Assembly: GCA_945868195.1 (NCBI GenBank)
Contig: CAMBLP010000069.1
Location: 1 to 11,281 of the forward strand
DNA from: Bordetella parapertussis
GTDB taxonomy: Bacteria > Pseudomonadota > Gammaproteobacteria > Burkholderiales > Burkholderiaceae_B
Length of the DNA stretch: 11,281 nt
Direction: 5' to 3'
The position numbers were made by a program, and so were the translations under genes. Position 1 is the stretch's first letter, and every line of letters starts with the position of its first letter. Shown here piece after piece: positions 1-7,195 of the stretch. The notes below the pieces were generated by a model. The model saw only the letters and a program-made list of their open reading frames with translations. It was not told the DNA's origin and did no database searches.

Positions 1-2
1 CA

Positions 3-395
3 GGACAAGTTGCGAAAATTGCAAACAATATGCTGCTTGGCATCGCAATGGCGGGTACAGCCGAGGCGCTTGCACTGGGTGTTGCAAACGGTCTGGACCC
101 AAAGGTTCTTTCGGAAATTATTACCAAAAGCTCAGGGTGCAATTGGTCAATCGAAAAATACAACCCATGGCCTGGCGTGATGGAAAACGTTCCTGCCGCA
201 AAAGGCTACGCGGGCGGGTTTGGTGTGGACTTAATGCTCAAAGACCTCGGGCTTGCTTCAGAAGCCGCTATCAGCACTGGCTCGGTGATCGCACTAGGCG
301 AATTGGCCCGAAATCTCTTCGCCTTGCATAGCAGTCAGGGTAGTGGTCAGTTAGATTTTTCCAGCATTGTCAACCTCATAAAACGAGAGGAATGA
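3..395 (+). CDS. mmsB: 3-hydroxyisobutyrate dehydrogenase, C-terminal part
   Basis: This is the last 130 residues of an NAD-dependent beta-hydroxyacid dehydrogenase; the Rossmann half lies before the window. The reading frame is open from the first base, and the first ATG in the window (30) is internal. The opening GQVAKIANNM carries the family's catalytic lysine (bases 15-17) and the NN that follows it. The segment YNPWPGVMENVPAAKGY and then GGFGVDLMLKDLGLA is characteristic of the 3-hydroxyisobutyrate branch (valine degradation: 3-hydroxyisobutyrate to methylmalonate semialdehyde) rather than tartronate semialdehyde reductases. The TGA at 393-395 stands 15 bases from the convergent ygfZ stop. 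No valine-pathway partner is visible, so others may lie upstream. The family call is firm; the exact substrate is inferred from motif resemblance. Confidence 0.88.
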   Translation, partial: GQVAKIANNMLLGIAMAGTAEALALGVANGLDPKVLSEIITKSSGCNWSIEKYNPWPGVMENVPAAKGYAGGFGVDLMLKDLGLASEAAISTGSVIALGELARNLFALHSSQGSGQLDFSSIVNLIKREE

Positions 396-410
396 GAGCA
401 AACGTGCCCC

Positions 411-1472
411 TTAAGACCCCGATGATGATTCGCGGGTCGGATAGGGCAAGGCAACGGTTTCTATCACAGGACCATGAGGCGCAGATACTCTGAGCTGTTG
501 TCGATCATAGGCATCGAATGATGTTTCGAACAGCACCCATTGCGTTGTTTCTGTGCCTGTCCCGATCGTCGCAATATTAATCAAGCGACCACACGCTTGG
601 TCGCTATGACTCTCTTCAAAAATATCTGAACCTGGCAACAGTGCAAGCTCAGCACCGGCTGTCACCTTACCCAAAGCCATGCGTTTTTTGACGGTACCGC
701 GATAATGGCTCCGCGCAACAATCTCCTGGCCTGGGTAACAGCCTTTAGTGAAACTCACGCCCTCAATCAACTCGAGGTTAAGTGTTTGAGGGATAAAAAG
801 ATCCTGCGTCAGTGATTCAATCCAAGGAAAACCTGACTGAATGTCCTGAGCCTCCCAGTGCGCAGTTAAACCTTGTGTCCAATTTAGAACAAGCTTGTCA
901 CAAGCGACTTGGTGTTCTGGTCCTGCTGTCCACCACCAACGGCTAATGCGTACCGCATCCGAGGATACAGAGATACGATCAGGGACTGCGATCCAGGTCC
1001 CCGTTGAAGTATGAAAAGTTTCCCAAGCATGTTGTGGCAGGCGGTGTCCTAGGGCCTCAGACAAGGTTGGAATCTCTGCGTTTGAAGCGGCAACGCCGAC
1101 GACCTCAACCTCAGCTTGTTTTAAAACGACCTTTGAGCGTAAAACAAACATCGACAAACGCTTTAAAACACTCGCTAAAATATCTTGATGCATGAAGCCG
1201 CGAACAAGCGGCACCTCATCTGGATTCGGTGCTTGCCCAAGGACCATTGTCGAGAGCAACCGACCTTGCGCCGTGCAATACCCCGCCAGACGGGATTGAC
1301 CTATGCCGGGTGCCACAATATCGTTAGTCAACTGACCTTGTAAAAAAGTCAACGCATCTTGTCCTTTTGCCTCAAAGACACCCAACAGAGGTAGCGGAAA
1401 TACGGATACGGAGGCCTGAATCAACGCAGTATGCGCAGCTTGACCAGAAGAAGAATGAAGAAACGGATGCAT
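411..1472 (-). CDS. ygfZ: Folate-binding YgfZ/GcvT-like Fe-S cluster protein
   Basis: YgfZ-family protein, related to the T-protein of glycine cleavage. It uses folate in maintaining certain Fe-S enzymes, such as the tRNA-modifying MiaB in E. coli, and acts in the cytosol. With the start chosen here it is 353 residues. The diagnostic KGCYPGQE motif is at residues 243-250 with its key Cys245, and the N-terminal LQGQLTND is at 44-51. The frame stays open 29 codons further up to an ATG at 1559. I chose 1472 because GAGG sits just upstream of it, the homologous region begins about 30 residues on, and the extra stretch does not look like a signal peptide. The gene is divergent from mltG, a frequent arrangement in Burkholderiales, and convergent with mmsB. 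Confidence 0.9.
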   Translation of the reverse strand: MHPFLHSSSGQAAHTALIQASVSVFPLPLLGVFEAKGQDALTFLQGQLTNDIVAPGIGQSRLAGYCTAQGRLLSTMVLGQAPNPDEVPLVRGFMHQDILASVLKRLSMFVLRSKVVLKQAEVEVVGVAASNAEIPTLSEALGHRLPQHAWETFHTSTGTWIAVPDRISVSSDAVRISRWWWTAGPEHQVACDKLVLNWTQGLTAHWEAQDIQSGFPWIESLTQDLFIPQTLNLELIEGVSFTKGCYPGQEIVARSHYRGTVKKRMALGKVTAGAELALLPGSDIFEESHSDQACGRLINIATIGTGTETTQWVLFETSFDAYDRQQLRVSAPHGPVIETVALPYPTRESSSGS

Positions 1473-1494
1473 AAGACCTCGAAGCACGAGCACT

Positions 1495-1523
1495 TTTAAA
1501 GAAAACAAACAAGATGTAGGCAA
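1495..1523 (-). promoter_or_regulatory. Possible sigma70-type promoter for ygfZ
   Basis: Read on the minus strand, TTGCCT (1518-1523) and TTTAAA (1495-1500) are separated by 17 bases, each matching 4 of 6 consensus positions. Transcription would begin shortly before the chosen ygfZ start at 1472, which supports that start over the one at 1559, since that ATG would lie upstream of this promoter. No comparably good promoter for mltG was found in the same 104-base divergent spacer. Weak by sequence alone. Confidence 0.3.
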
Positions 1524-1576
1524 TATTGATGGAGTTGGTTTAGAAAACCCCTTCCTCATATTAAACTGTCACTCTT

Positions 1577-2587
1577 ATGAGCGCCGTGAATAAACTATTC
1601 TTGTATGTGGTCTTGCCTTTGATCGTAGCCGTTGCCTTCGCAATGGGTGCAGTCTACTACTGGATAAACCAACCCCTGTCTTTACCTAGCCCAAAAATCG
1701 ATATTTTGGTGCCCAAAGGGGCTACACCCGCCAGTATTGCGATTCAGATCAATCAAGCAGGCGTCACCCTCAATCCAGCCGCCTTTGTCCTCATGGCGCG
1801 ACTGACTGAATTGGATACAAAAATCAAAGCTGGTGGATACCAGCTTATTCAGGGCGATAGCCCACTGCGGATACTACGCAGAATGGCGCAAGGTGATATC
1901 ACTTCGCGTCAAATCACGCTCGTTGAAGGCTGGAATTTGCGGCAAATCCGTGCTGCGCTTGCTCAACATTCGGATATCAAGCAAAGCATTCAGGGTGTGT
2001 CAGATAAAAATCTGCTGACACAGATCGGCCTTGATGCGCCCTATGCTGAAGGTTTATTTTTTCCGGATACATATATTTTCCCGATTGGTACAACCGATCT
2101 TGATATCCTTCAACGTGCAGCACGCGCGCAGCAACTCATTCTTGAACGAGCTTGGGCTGCACGACAAGATGATTTGCCCCTGCGCTCTCCCTATCATGCT
2201 CTGATTCTTGCTTCCATCGTTGAAAAAGAAACCGGTAAAGCGTCGGATCGCGCGCGCATTGCCGGTGTTTTTATCAATAGATTGCGTCTGAATATGCCGC
2301 TACAAACCGATCCGACTGTGATTTATGGCATGGGAGAATCTTTTGACGGAAGAATTCGTAAAAAAGATCTTCAGACAGATCACGCCTGGAACACGTATAC
2401 GCGTGGAGGTTTGCCGGTGAGTCCCATTTCTAGCGTTGGAGTCGCATCACTTCAAGCCGCACTGAACCCAGAAAAACACGATTTTCTTTATTTTGTGTCA
2501 AAAGGTGACGGCAATAGCGCCTTTGCGCGAACACTCCCAGAGCATAATAAAAATGTATCGAAATATATCTTAGGTCGCAAACCATGA
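1577..2587 (+). CDS. mltG: Endolytic murein transglycosylase MltG (YceG family)
   Basis: MltG cleaves nascent peptidoglycan strands in the periplasm and is thought to release or terminate glycan polymerisation. The 336-residue protein has one N-terminal membrane anchor at about residues 7-30, preceded by a short segment with a lysine, as expected for a type II inner-membrane protein. A LysM-like region follows, at about 40-105. The YceG catalytic domain fills the rest: [11 protein letters not shown] at 156-166, SIVEKET at 213-219 with the presumed catalytic Glu216 (E. coli Glu218), [11 protein letters not shown] at 242-252 and GLPVSPIS at 278-285. Length is normal for the family. The stop overlaps the tmk start as ATGA, so the two are probably translationally coupled. 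It heads the mltG-tmk-holB-tatD operon. Confidence 0.96.
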   Translation: MSAVNKLFLYVVLPLIVAVAFAMGAVYYWINQPLSLPSPKIDILVPKGATPASIAIQINQAGVTLNPAAFVLMARLTELDTKIKAGGYQLIQGDSPLRILRRMAQGDITSRQITLVEGWNLRQIRAALAQHSDIKQSIQGVSDKNLLTQIGLDAPYAEGLFFPDTYIFPIGTTDLDILQRAARAQQLILERAWAARQDDLPLRSPYHALILASIVEKETGKASDRARIAGVFINRLRLNMPLQTDPTVIYGMGESFDGRIRKKDLQTDHAWNTYTRGGLPVSPISSVGVASLQAALNPEKHDFLYFVSKGDGNSAFARTLPEHNKNVSKYILGRKP

Positions 2588-3222
2588 GCCAACTTAAACG
2601 CGGCCTTTTTCTGACCTTTGAAGGCGTCGATGGCGCGGGCAAAAGCACCCATGTCGGCTGGGCCGTCGAACAACTTAAAGCCAGAGGCATCAACGTCGTC
2701 TCGACGCGCGAGCCTGGAGGCACTGCGCTTGGGGAAAAACTACGCGCGCTTCTTTTGCATGAACCGATGAGTTTAGAGTGCGAAACACTACTCATGTTCG
2801 CCGCTCGTGCGCAGCACCTACGAGAGGTCATCGAGCCCACTCTTGAGGCAGGGTCCTGGGTGGTGTGCGATCGCTTTACGGATGCGACCTTTGCATACCA
2901 AGGGGGAGGCCGTGAAATGGGTACAGAACGCATTGCCATCCTTGAGCAGTGGGTTCACCCGCATTTACAGCCTGATTGCACTTGGCTATTTGATGTGCCA
3001 CTTGAAATTGCACGAGAGCGGTTAGATCGTACGCGCGAAAAAGACCGGTTCGAACAAGAAGCTGACACTTTTTTCTTGCGCACACGTGCCGTCTATCTCG
3101 CTCGAGCCGCCAAAAATCCTCAGCGATTTTCTGTGGTGGATTCCACCGCTTCTATTCATGACATTCGCCTGTCTTTAGCTCAAAAACTTGATGCCTTGGT
3201 CTTGCGGAGTAAACAAGTCTGA
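2584..3222 (+). CDS. tmk: Thymidylate kinase
   Basis: Cytosolic dTMP kinase (dTMP + ATP to dTDP + ADP), essential for dTTP synthesis. At 212 residues it has the usual length. The P-loop [10 protein letters not shown] is at residues 13-22. TREPGG at 41-46 and DRFTDAT at 96-102 line the dTMP site, with YQGGGR at 105-110. The arginine-rich LID segment RTREKDRFE is at 149-157, and as in E. coli-type enzymes the compensating basic residues are in the LID. It starts within the last codons of mltG (ATGA overlap) and its TGA shares one base with the holB ATG, so the genes form one translationally linked unit supplying DNA precursors and a replisome subunit. Confidence 0.97.
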   Translation: MSQLKRGLFLTFEGVDGAGKSTHVGWAVEQLKARGINVVSTREPGGTALGEKLRALLLHEPMSLECETLLMFAARAQHLREVIEPTLEAGSWVVCDRFTDATFAYQGGGREMGTERIAILEQWVHPHLQPDCTWLFDVPLEIARERLDRTREKDRFEQEADTFFLRTRAVYLARAAKNPQRFSVVDSTASIHDIRLSLAQKLDALVLRSKQV

Positions 3223-4301
3223 TGCAAGCTCAATTTTTACCTTGGCACTCGGATCTTGCGCGCGAATGGCTTAACGCAAAAGATCGCTTTGCGCATGCAT
3301 GGTTGATTCATGGGCTTGCAGGGATAGGAAAGCGTCAGTTTGCCTTTGCGGCAGCCGCCTCGTTGCTTTGCGAATCGCCCCGTCAAGGCCTTGCTTGCGG
3401 ACAGTGCCCGGCTTGCGGTTGGGTTACAAAAGGCAATCATCCAGACCTTAAACGGATCCGCCCTGAAGCAGTCGCCGTCGAGGAGGGCGCTGAGCTTGGC
3501 GCCGAGGACGAGTCTGGAATGGTCGAGGAAATCTCCGCCCCCGAACCGGGTGGTGCGACGAAGCGCGCCCCCTCAAAAGACATTCGTGTTGAACAAGTTC
3601 GCGCGCTTGAGCCTTGGTTTAACAATGCGACCCACCGTGGCGGTTGGCGTGTCGCACTGATTTATCCTGCAGAGTCACTGACAACGATCTCTGGTAATAC
3701 TTTGCTGAAAATGCTCGAAGAACCGCCGCCCTCAACAATTTTTTTACTTGTCGCAGACGCACCTGATCGACTTCTACCAACACTATTGTCTCGCTGCAGA
3801 CGTCTACCACTGGCGACTCCAAGCGTTGAGTCTGCCCGACAATGGCTGAAGGTCAATGGCGTCGCGCATTCGGATGATTGGCTCGCTGCAGCCGGTGGGG
3901 CACCGCTTTTAGCTAAACAGCAATCAGAAAACGAAAGTAGCCCTTGCCCCGATTGGCTTGTCGATATTCTGACTTGTTTGGCACAAAACCGCCAAATCGA
4001 TACGGGTGCTATCGCAGACAAACTCGCTAAATCAAGTCCTAAAACGTGGCTAGATGCACTTCAACGACTCTCCATTGATCTGAATCTCAGTGCCCATGAA
4101 CTGCCATGTCGCTATTATCCTTCTATGCAAAAGCAACTCCAATTGATCGGGTCACACGAGCGCACAGTTTCCTTGGCACAGTTGACAGCATGGCTCAACG
4201 AGCAAAAGCGCGTGGCGGGACATCCCCTGAATGCAAAACTCTTTGCTCAGGCGGTCCTGCAGAGACTTTTGCAGTCCTGTCAAGTTAAAGCATCCGGATA
4301 A
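3222..4301 (+). CDS. holB: DNA polymerase III, delta-prime subunit
   Basis: The delta-prime subunit is the fixed, stator-like part of the clamp loader that places the beta clamp on DNA. The 359-residue protein has the AAA+ features expected: a P-loop-like GLAGIGKRQ at residues 31-39, a zinc-binding set of Cys50, Cys59, Cys62 and Cys65, LLKMLEEPP at 161-169 (the Walker B/sensor neighbourhood) and the SRC motif at 190-192. Unlike the E. coli subunit, the P-loop keeps GxGK. Between the zinc knuckle (ending with NHPD at 72-75) and DIRVEQVR, a stretch of about 35 residues (82-118), rich in Glu/Ala then Pro/Gly/Lys, interrupts the fold and is probably a flexible loop. It overlaps tmk by one base and is followed after 5 bases by tatD. 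Confidence 0.94.
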   Translation: MQAQFLPWHSDLAREWLNAKDRFAHAWLIHGLAGIGKRQFAFAAAASLLCESPRQGLACGQCPACGWVTKGNHPDLKRIRPEAVAVEEGAELGAEDESGMVEEISAPEPGGATKRAPSKDIRVEQVRALEPWFNNATHRGGWRVALIYPAESLTTISGNTLLKMLEEPPPSTIFLLVADAPDRLLPTLLSRCRRLPLATPSVESARQWLKVNGVAHSDDWLAAAGGAPLLAKQQSENESSPCPDWLVDILTCLAQNRQIDTGAIADKLAKSSPKTWLDALQRLSIDLNLSAHELPCRYYPSMQKQLQLIGSHERTVSLAQLTAWLNEQKRVAGHPLNAKLFAQAVLQRLLQSCQVKASG

Positions 4302-4306
4302 ATATA

Positions 4307-5077
4307 ATGTTTGTTGATTCACATTGCCACGTCAATTTTCCTGAACTTGCTGCCCAAATGCCTGACATTTTGGCGCGCATGAAAAATAATGGCGTCGGGC
4401 GAGCGCTATGCGTGAGTGTCAATCTTCCGGATTGGCCTGGTTTGCTTAAACTTGTCGAACAACATGATGAGCTCTATGCGTCTGTTGGCGTGCATCCAGA
4501 CTATGAAGACACCATCGAGCCAACCGTAGAGGACCTGATCGAGCGCAGCGCCCATCCAAAAGTCATCGCGATCGGTGAAACAGGGCTGGATTACTTCCGC
4601 CTTACGGGTGACCTCTCTTGGCAGCGTGAGCGGTTTAGACGGCATATTAGAGCGGCAAGAGACACTCAATTACCCCTGATTATCCACACCCGTTCCTCGT
4701 CTCAAGATACTCTCGATATTATGAAAGACGAGGGCGCTCAAGACGCACGAGGCGTCATGCATTGCTTTACAGAGTCATGGGAAGTTGCGCAAGCCTCGAT
4801 GGACCTGGGTTTTTATATTTCTTTTTCGGGGATTGTGACCTTTAAGAAGGCCACCGAACTCCAAGAGGTTGCGCGTCGCATGCCCTTGGATCGTATACTG
4901 ATTGAAACGGACTCACCCTATTTGGCTCCCGTGCCACACCGCGGCAAACTCAACGACCCATCAAAAGTCATTCATGTCGCGGAAATGATCGCAACTTTAC
5001 GAGGCACGACTGTTAAAGAGATTGAAGAAGCCTCAACTAAAAATTTTTTCAATTTATTCAATAAGTTAAAATTATAA
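4307..5077 (+). CDS. tatD: TatD-family metal-dependent deoxyribonuclease (YcfH-like)
   Basis: Two-metal TIM-barrel hydrolase of the TatD family, implicated in 3'-5' DNA trimming and oxidative-damage repair; the physiological substrate of the YcfH branch is not settled. All metal ligands are visible in the 256-residue protein: DSHCH at 4-8 (His6, His8), IGETGLDY at 89-96 (Glu91), IHTR at 126-129 (His127), HCF at 152-154 (His152) and ETDSPYLAP at 200-208 (Asp202). Length is standard. It follows holB after 5 bases and is the last gene of the operon. No GC-rich hairpin follows the stop; the sequence turns AT-rich. I use tatD for the family, and ycfH would be equally apt. Confidence 0.93.
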   Translation: MFVDSHCHVNFPELAAQMPDILARMKNNGVGRALCVSVNLPDWPGLLKLVEQHDELYASVGVHPDYEDTIEPTVEDLIERSAHPKVIAIGETGLDYFRLTGDLSWQRERFRRHIRAARDTQLPLIIHTRSSSQDTLDIMKDEGAQDARGVMHCFTESWEVAQASMDLGFYISFSGIVTFKKATELQEVARRMPLDRILIETDSPYLAPVPHRGKLNDPSKVIHVAEMIATLRGTTVKEIEEASTKNFFNLFNKLKL

Positions 5078-5177
5078 TTTAATGTCGAATCTTTCTTGTC
5101 AATTATCTAATATTTAATATATATTAATAATTTAAAGCCTTGTTTTTAAACAATTTATTATATTAAACGATCCGGTT
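5078..5177. promoter_or_regulatory. AT-rich spacer with short inverted repeats before the ankyrin gene
   Basis: These 100 bases are far richer in A+T than the surrounding genes. They contain a 14-base palindrome TTAATATATATTAA (5114-5127) and an inverted repeat TTGTTT-TT-AAACAA (5140-5153), plus several TATAAT-like strings; none has a convincing -35 partner. The region probably carries the ankyrin gene's promoter and would suit binding by a nucleoid protein such as an H-NS homologue, but no single site can be picked. No terminator for the tatD operon was seen here. Confidence 0.4.
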
Positions 5178-5876
5178 ATGAATTTATTTATTTCATACTA
5201 CAGATACTCTGCATTAAAAATGTTGATGTTGACGCTGCTCACAGGCCTGCTCGGGATAGCATTAATGAGCCCTGCGAACGCGGCAGATCCAAAAGATTTC
5301 TGGTTTTATATCATCAACGATCATGATCAAAAGCTCAGGGATTTACTCCGCAAAGGCATGGATCCAAATAGGAAAAGCCCCAATCAGCAAACACCTCTCA
5401 CCCTAGCAGCCAGAGAAAACTCCTGGAAAGCCTTTGATGTGCTGCTGGCCAGCCCAAAGATCGATGTCAACTTACCCAATGCGTACAACGAAACGCCGCT
5501 GATGTACACCGCACTGGTGGGGGATCTGCCCCGCACTCAGCATATCCTATCAAAGGGTGCCAAGGTCAACCAACCCGGGTGGTCAGCACTTCATTACGCA
5601 GCGATTAAGGGACATACAAAAATAGTATCTTTGCTGATTAGCAAAGGGGCAAGTGTGAATGAACACTCTCTAGATGGAGATACACCGTTAATTTTAGCGG
5701 TGCGCTCAGGCGATACTGACACCGTTCAAGCGTTGATTAAAGCTGGCGCAGACCCCTTACTCTCAAATTTCAAAGCGCAAAACGCGATTGAAACTGCGCA
5801 GTCTGAAGGCAGAAAGTCACTCGCCACAGCACTTGAAAAAATTGCCGCGGCTCGAAAAGCCAAAAATCAACCCTGA
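5178..5876 (+). CDS. Exported ankyrin-repeat protein
   Basis: A 232-residue protein with an N-terminal signal peptide and then ankyrin repeats. The hydrophobic stretch at about 15-33 ends in SPANA|AD, a good signal peptidase I site after Ala35. The repeats run from about residue 38 to 205, each with the xTPLxxA or xALHxAA helix start: TPLTLAA at 72-78, TPLMYTA at 106-112, SALHYAA at 136-142 and TPLILAV at 169-175. A lysine/alanine-rich tail closes the protein. Ankyrin repeats bind other proteins, so it is probably a periplasmic binding protein with unknown partner. Ankyrin proteins are common just after tatD in Bordetella-like genomes (recollection, not searched). Met15 (5220) is an alternative start; neither start has a strong ribosome site. 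Its end overlaps the convergent lipoprotein gene by 10 bases. Confidence 0.85.
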   Translation: MNLFISYYRYSALKMLMLTLLTGLLGIALMSPANAADPKDFWFYIINDHDQKLRDLLRKGMDPNRKSPNQQTPLTLAARENSWKAFDVLLASPKIDVNLPNAYNETPLMYTALVGDLPRTQHILSKGAKVNQPGWSALHYAAIKGHTKIVSLLISKGASVNEHSLDGDTPLILAVRSGDTDTVQALIKAGADPLLSNFKAQNAIETAQSEGRKSLATALEKIAAARKAKNQP

Positions 5877-6676
5877 GCTCTGAGCTTTTTTAATACGCTT
5901 CTGTTGAGAATCCCTCTGAGCTCAGAGTAGGGCACCAAAATAGTAGGCATTCCTAAAGCGTAAGGCCCCAAGACGTAGTGTCCATAGGTCACAGCGACAC
6001 CCTCTTGCATCAGAGCGACATTGTCCGAGAAGTCAAAGGGCCATGTTTCAAGATAAGCCGCAAGATCCGCCTGGGCAAACTCGTTGTCCTTCAGCCATTT
6101 GGCGTGCTTCTTTTTAAGCACCTCTTCGAAAGCCTTCATCCGACCCGGTAGTACAAAATCTTTCAAAGTAAAGATCTTATCCAGAGTGGGGGACCAGTTC
6201 ACATACATTGCCGTTGACATGCCATGCGCACCGCCCGTGTAGGCATAGCTATGGAGCTCAGTCACGACAATCGAAGCCGTATCTCGTATGACCTCAGCAC
6301 TCAGAACGATCTCGTAACGGTCGTCCGCGGTGTTCCAAAAGGCCTTCGCCAAATCACCTAGATTAATGAAAGTTTTGCCATGGCCGACATCCATCAACGC
6401 AATTTCAAGCTGTGAACGCACTAGAAATGCACTGAATCTCGGGTGCGCTTCAAAATCCAATCGTTTGAAGGTAATCGAAGGACAATCATCACCAGAACAA
6501 TTGGGTTTGGTCAGCGTTTTACTCAAAATTCGATATTGAGGCCCACGCTTTACTTTTGATTCTGAAGCCGAAGAGGCTGTATTTGAATTGACCGCAATCT
6601 TAGGATTAGGTTGATCCTGTTTCGCACGTGCATTCGAGTCGTAGCATCCCAGCAAAGTGACTAGGACACTGCCCAA
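5867..6676 (-). CDS. DUF3298/RsiV-like lipoprotein, uncertain non-ATG start
   Basis: Predicted lipoprotein with a C-terminal DUF3298-type domain, as in the anti-sigma factor RsiV. Coordinates use TTG at 6676 as start, giving 269 residues. The lipobox TLLGC at 7-11 places the lipid-bearing Cys11. A low-complexity linker and a Cys60/Cys65 pair follow, then SYAYTGGAHG at 143-152, KIFTLKDFV at 167-175 and YVLGPYALGMPTILVPYSEL at 234-253, which are the family's hallmark segments. The TTG start leaves no positive charge before the hydrophobic core. The frame is open upstream, and starting at ATT (6691) would give MRFLFLGSVLVTLLGC, an ideal lipoprotein signal; CTG at 6706 would overlap the gpx stop. 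No ATG or GTG exists in that stretch. It is last in the minus-strand cluster. Function unknown; the RsiV family also includes lysozyme-binding members, but no sigma factor is nearby. Confidence 0.8.
   Translation of the reverse strand: MGSVLVTLLGCYDSNARAKQDQPNPKIAVNSNTASSASESKVKRGPQYRILSKTLTKPNCSGDDCPSITFKRLDFEAHPRFSAFLVRSQLEIALMDVGHGKTFINLGDLAKAFWNTADDRYEIVLSAEVIRDTASIVVTELHSYAYTGGAHGMSTAMYVNWSPTLDKIFTLKDFVLPGRMKAFEEVLKKKHAKWLKDNEFAQADLAAYLETWPFDFSDNVALMQEGVAVTYGHYVLGPYALGMPTILVPYSELRGILNRSVLKKLRAQG
5873..5927. repeat. Clustered GAGCTC palindromes at a convergent junction
   Basis: A perfect 14-base palindrome CTCTGAGCTCAGAG lies at 5914-5927. About 40 bases earlier, CTGAGCTCTGAG (5873-5884) repeats the same units in both orientations and is followed by a run of six T (5885-5890 region). 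The two copies can pair with each other, or each can self-pair. They lie over the 3' end of the ankyrin gene and the last codons of the lipoprotein gene. They could form a weak bidirectional terminator for the two converging genes, but the self-hairpins have almost no loop. Confidence 0.4.
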
Positions 6677-6702
6677 AAATAAAAAACGAATGAAATGAAA
6701 TG

Positions 6703-7185
6703 TCAGAATCTTAGAGCATCCTTGATGTTGTCGCGAAGCGCTTCTGGCGGGGTATTGGGTGCAAAGCGTTTTAACACCTCGCCATCACGACCTACCAGAA
6801 ACTTTGTGAAATTCCATTTAATCGCCTCTGTGCCCAGTAGGCCAGGACGACTATTTTTAAGCCACTGATACAACGGATCGGCTTGCGCGCCATTGACCTC
6901 AATTTTGGCAAACATCGGAAAATTCACACCATAATTTAACGTGCAAAAGCCCTGGATATCCTTTTCATCGCCGGGCTCCTGATGTCCGAATTGATTACAT
7001 GGGAAACCCATCACCTCCAAGCCTTGCGAGGCAAACTCCTCATGCAGCAACTGTAAGCCTGTGTATTGGTTCGTAAAGCCACATTTTGAAGCGACGTTGA
7101 CGATCAAGAGTACTTTTCCAGCAAGCGTACTCAATAGCACTTCATCGCCCGTGATGGTGTGCAGACTGAGGACGGGTAAAGTCAT
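6703..7185 (-). CDS. gpx: Glutathione peroxidase family protein (probably thioredoxin-dependent)
   Basis: Reduces hydrogen peroxide and organic hydroperoxides in the cytosol. The 160-residue protein has the complete active site of the cysteine form: Cys35 in NVASKCGFT, Gln69 in GHQEPG, and Trp124 and Asn125 in KWNFTKF. FPCNQFG is at 61-67. Cys81, in the segment after QEPG, fits the position of the resolving cysteine in non-vertebrate enzymes, which usually take electrons from thioredoxin rather than glutathione. I chose the ATG at 7185, preceded by AAGGA, over an in-frame extension to 7254. That ribosome site overlaps the photolyase stop codon (gap 10 bases), so gpx is in the photolyase transcript. 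No signal peptide is seen. Confidence 0.93.
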   Translation of the reverse strand: MTLPVLSLHTITGDEVLLSTLAGKVLLIVNVASKCGFTNQYTGLQLLHEEFASQGLEVMGFPCNQFGHQEPGDEKDIQGFCTLNYGVNFPMFAKIEVNGAQADPLYQWLKNSRPGLLGTEAIKWNFTKFLVGRDGEVLKRFAPNTPPEALRDNIKDALRF

Positions 7186-7195
7186 GATGATATCC

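Noticed and set aside
415..438. Hairpin GACCCCG...CGCGGGTC just after the mmsB stop, considered as a terminator
   Set aside because: It has a bulge, a long loop and no T-run on either strand, and it lies inside the ygfZ coding end. Support is too weak.
2430..2939. Long minus-strand open frame of 169 codons over mltG and tmk
   Set aside because: It is antisense to two well-supported genes, is rich in Ser/Arg without family motifs, and overlaps their conserved coding regions. A composition shadow.
3437..4021. Several open frames on both strands across holB
   Set aside because: They lie opposite or out of phase with holB, whose P-loop, zinc cysteines and SRC motif fix the true frame.
5073..5078. 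Perfect TATAAT at the tatD stop codon as a promoter for the ankyrin gene
   Set aside because: No acceptable -35 box at 16-18 bases upstream, and TATAAT-like strings are expected by chance in such AT-rich DNA.
5867..6676. Idea that the RsiV-like lipoprotein is an anti-sigma factor
   Set aside because: No ECF sigma gene is adjacent, and the protein has a lipobox instead of a cytoplasmic anti-sigma domain plus a transmembrane helix. Only the extracytoplasmic domain type is shared.
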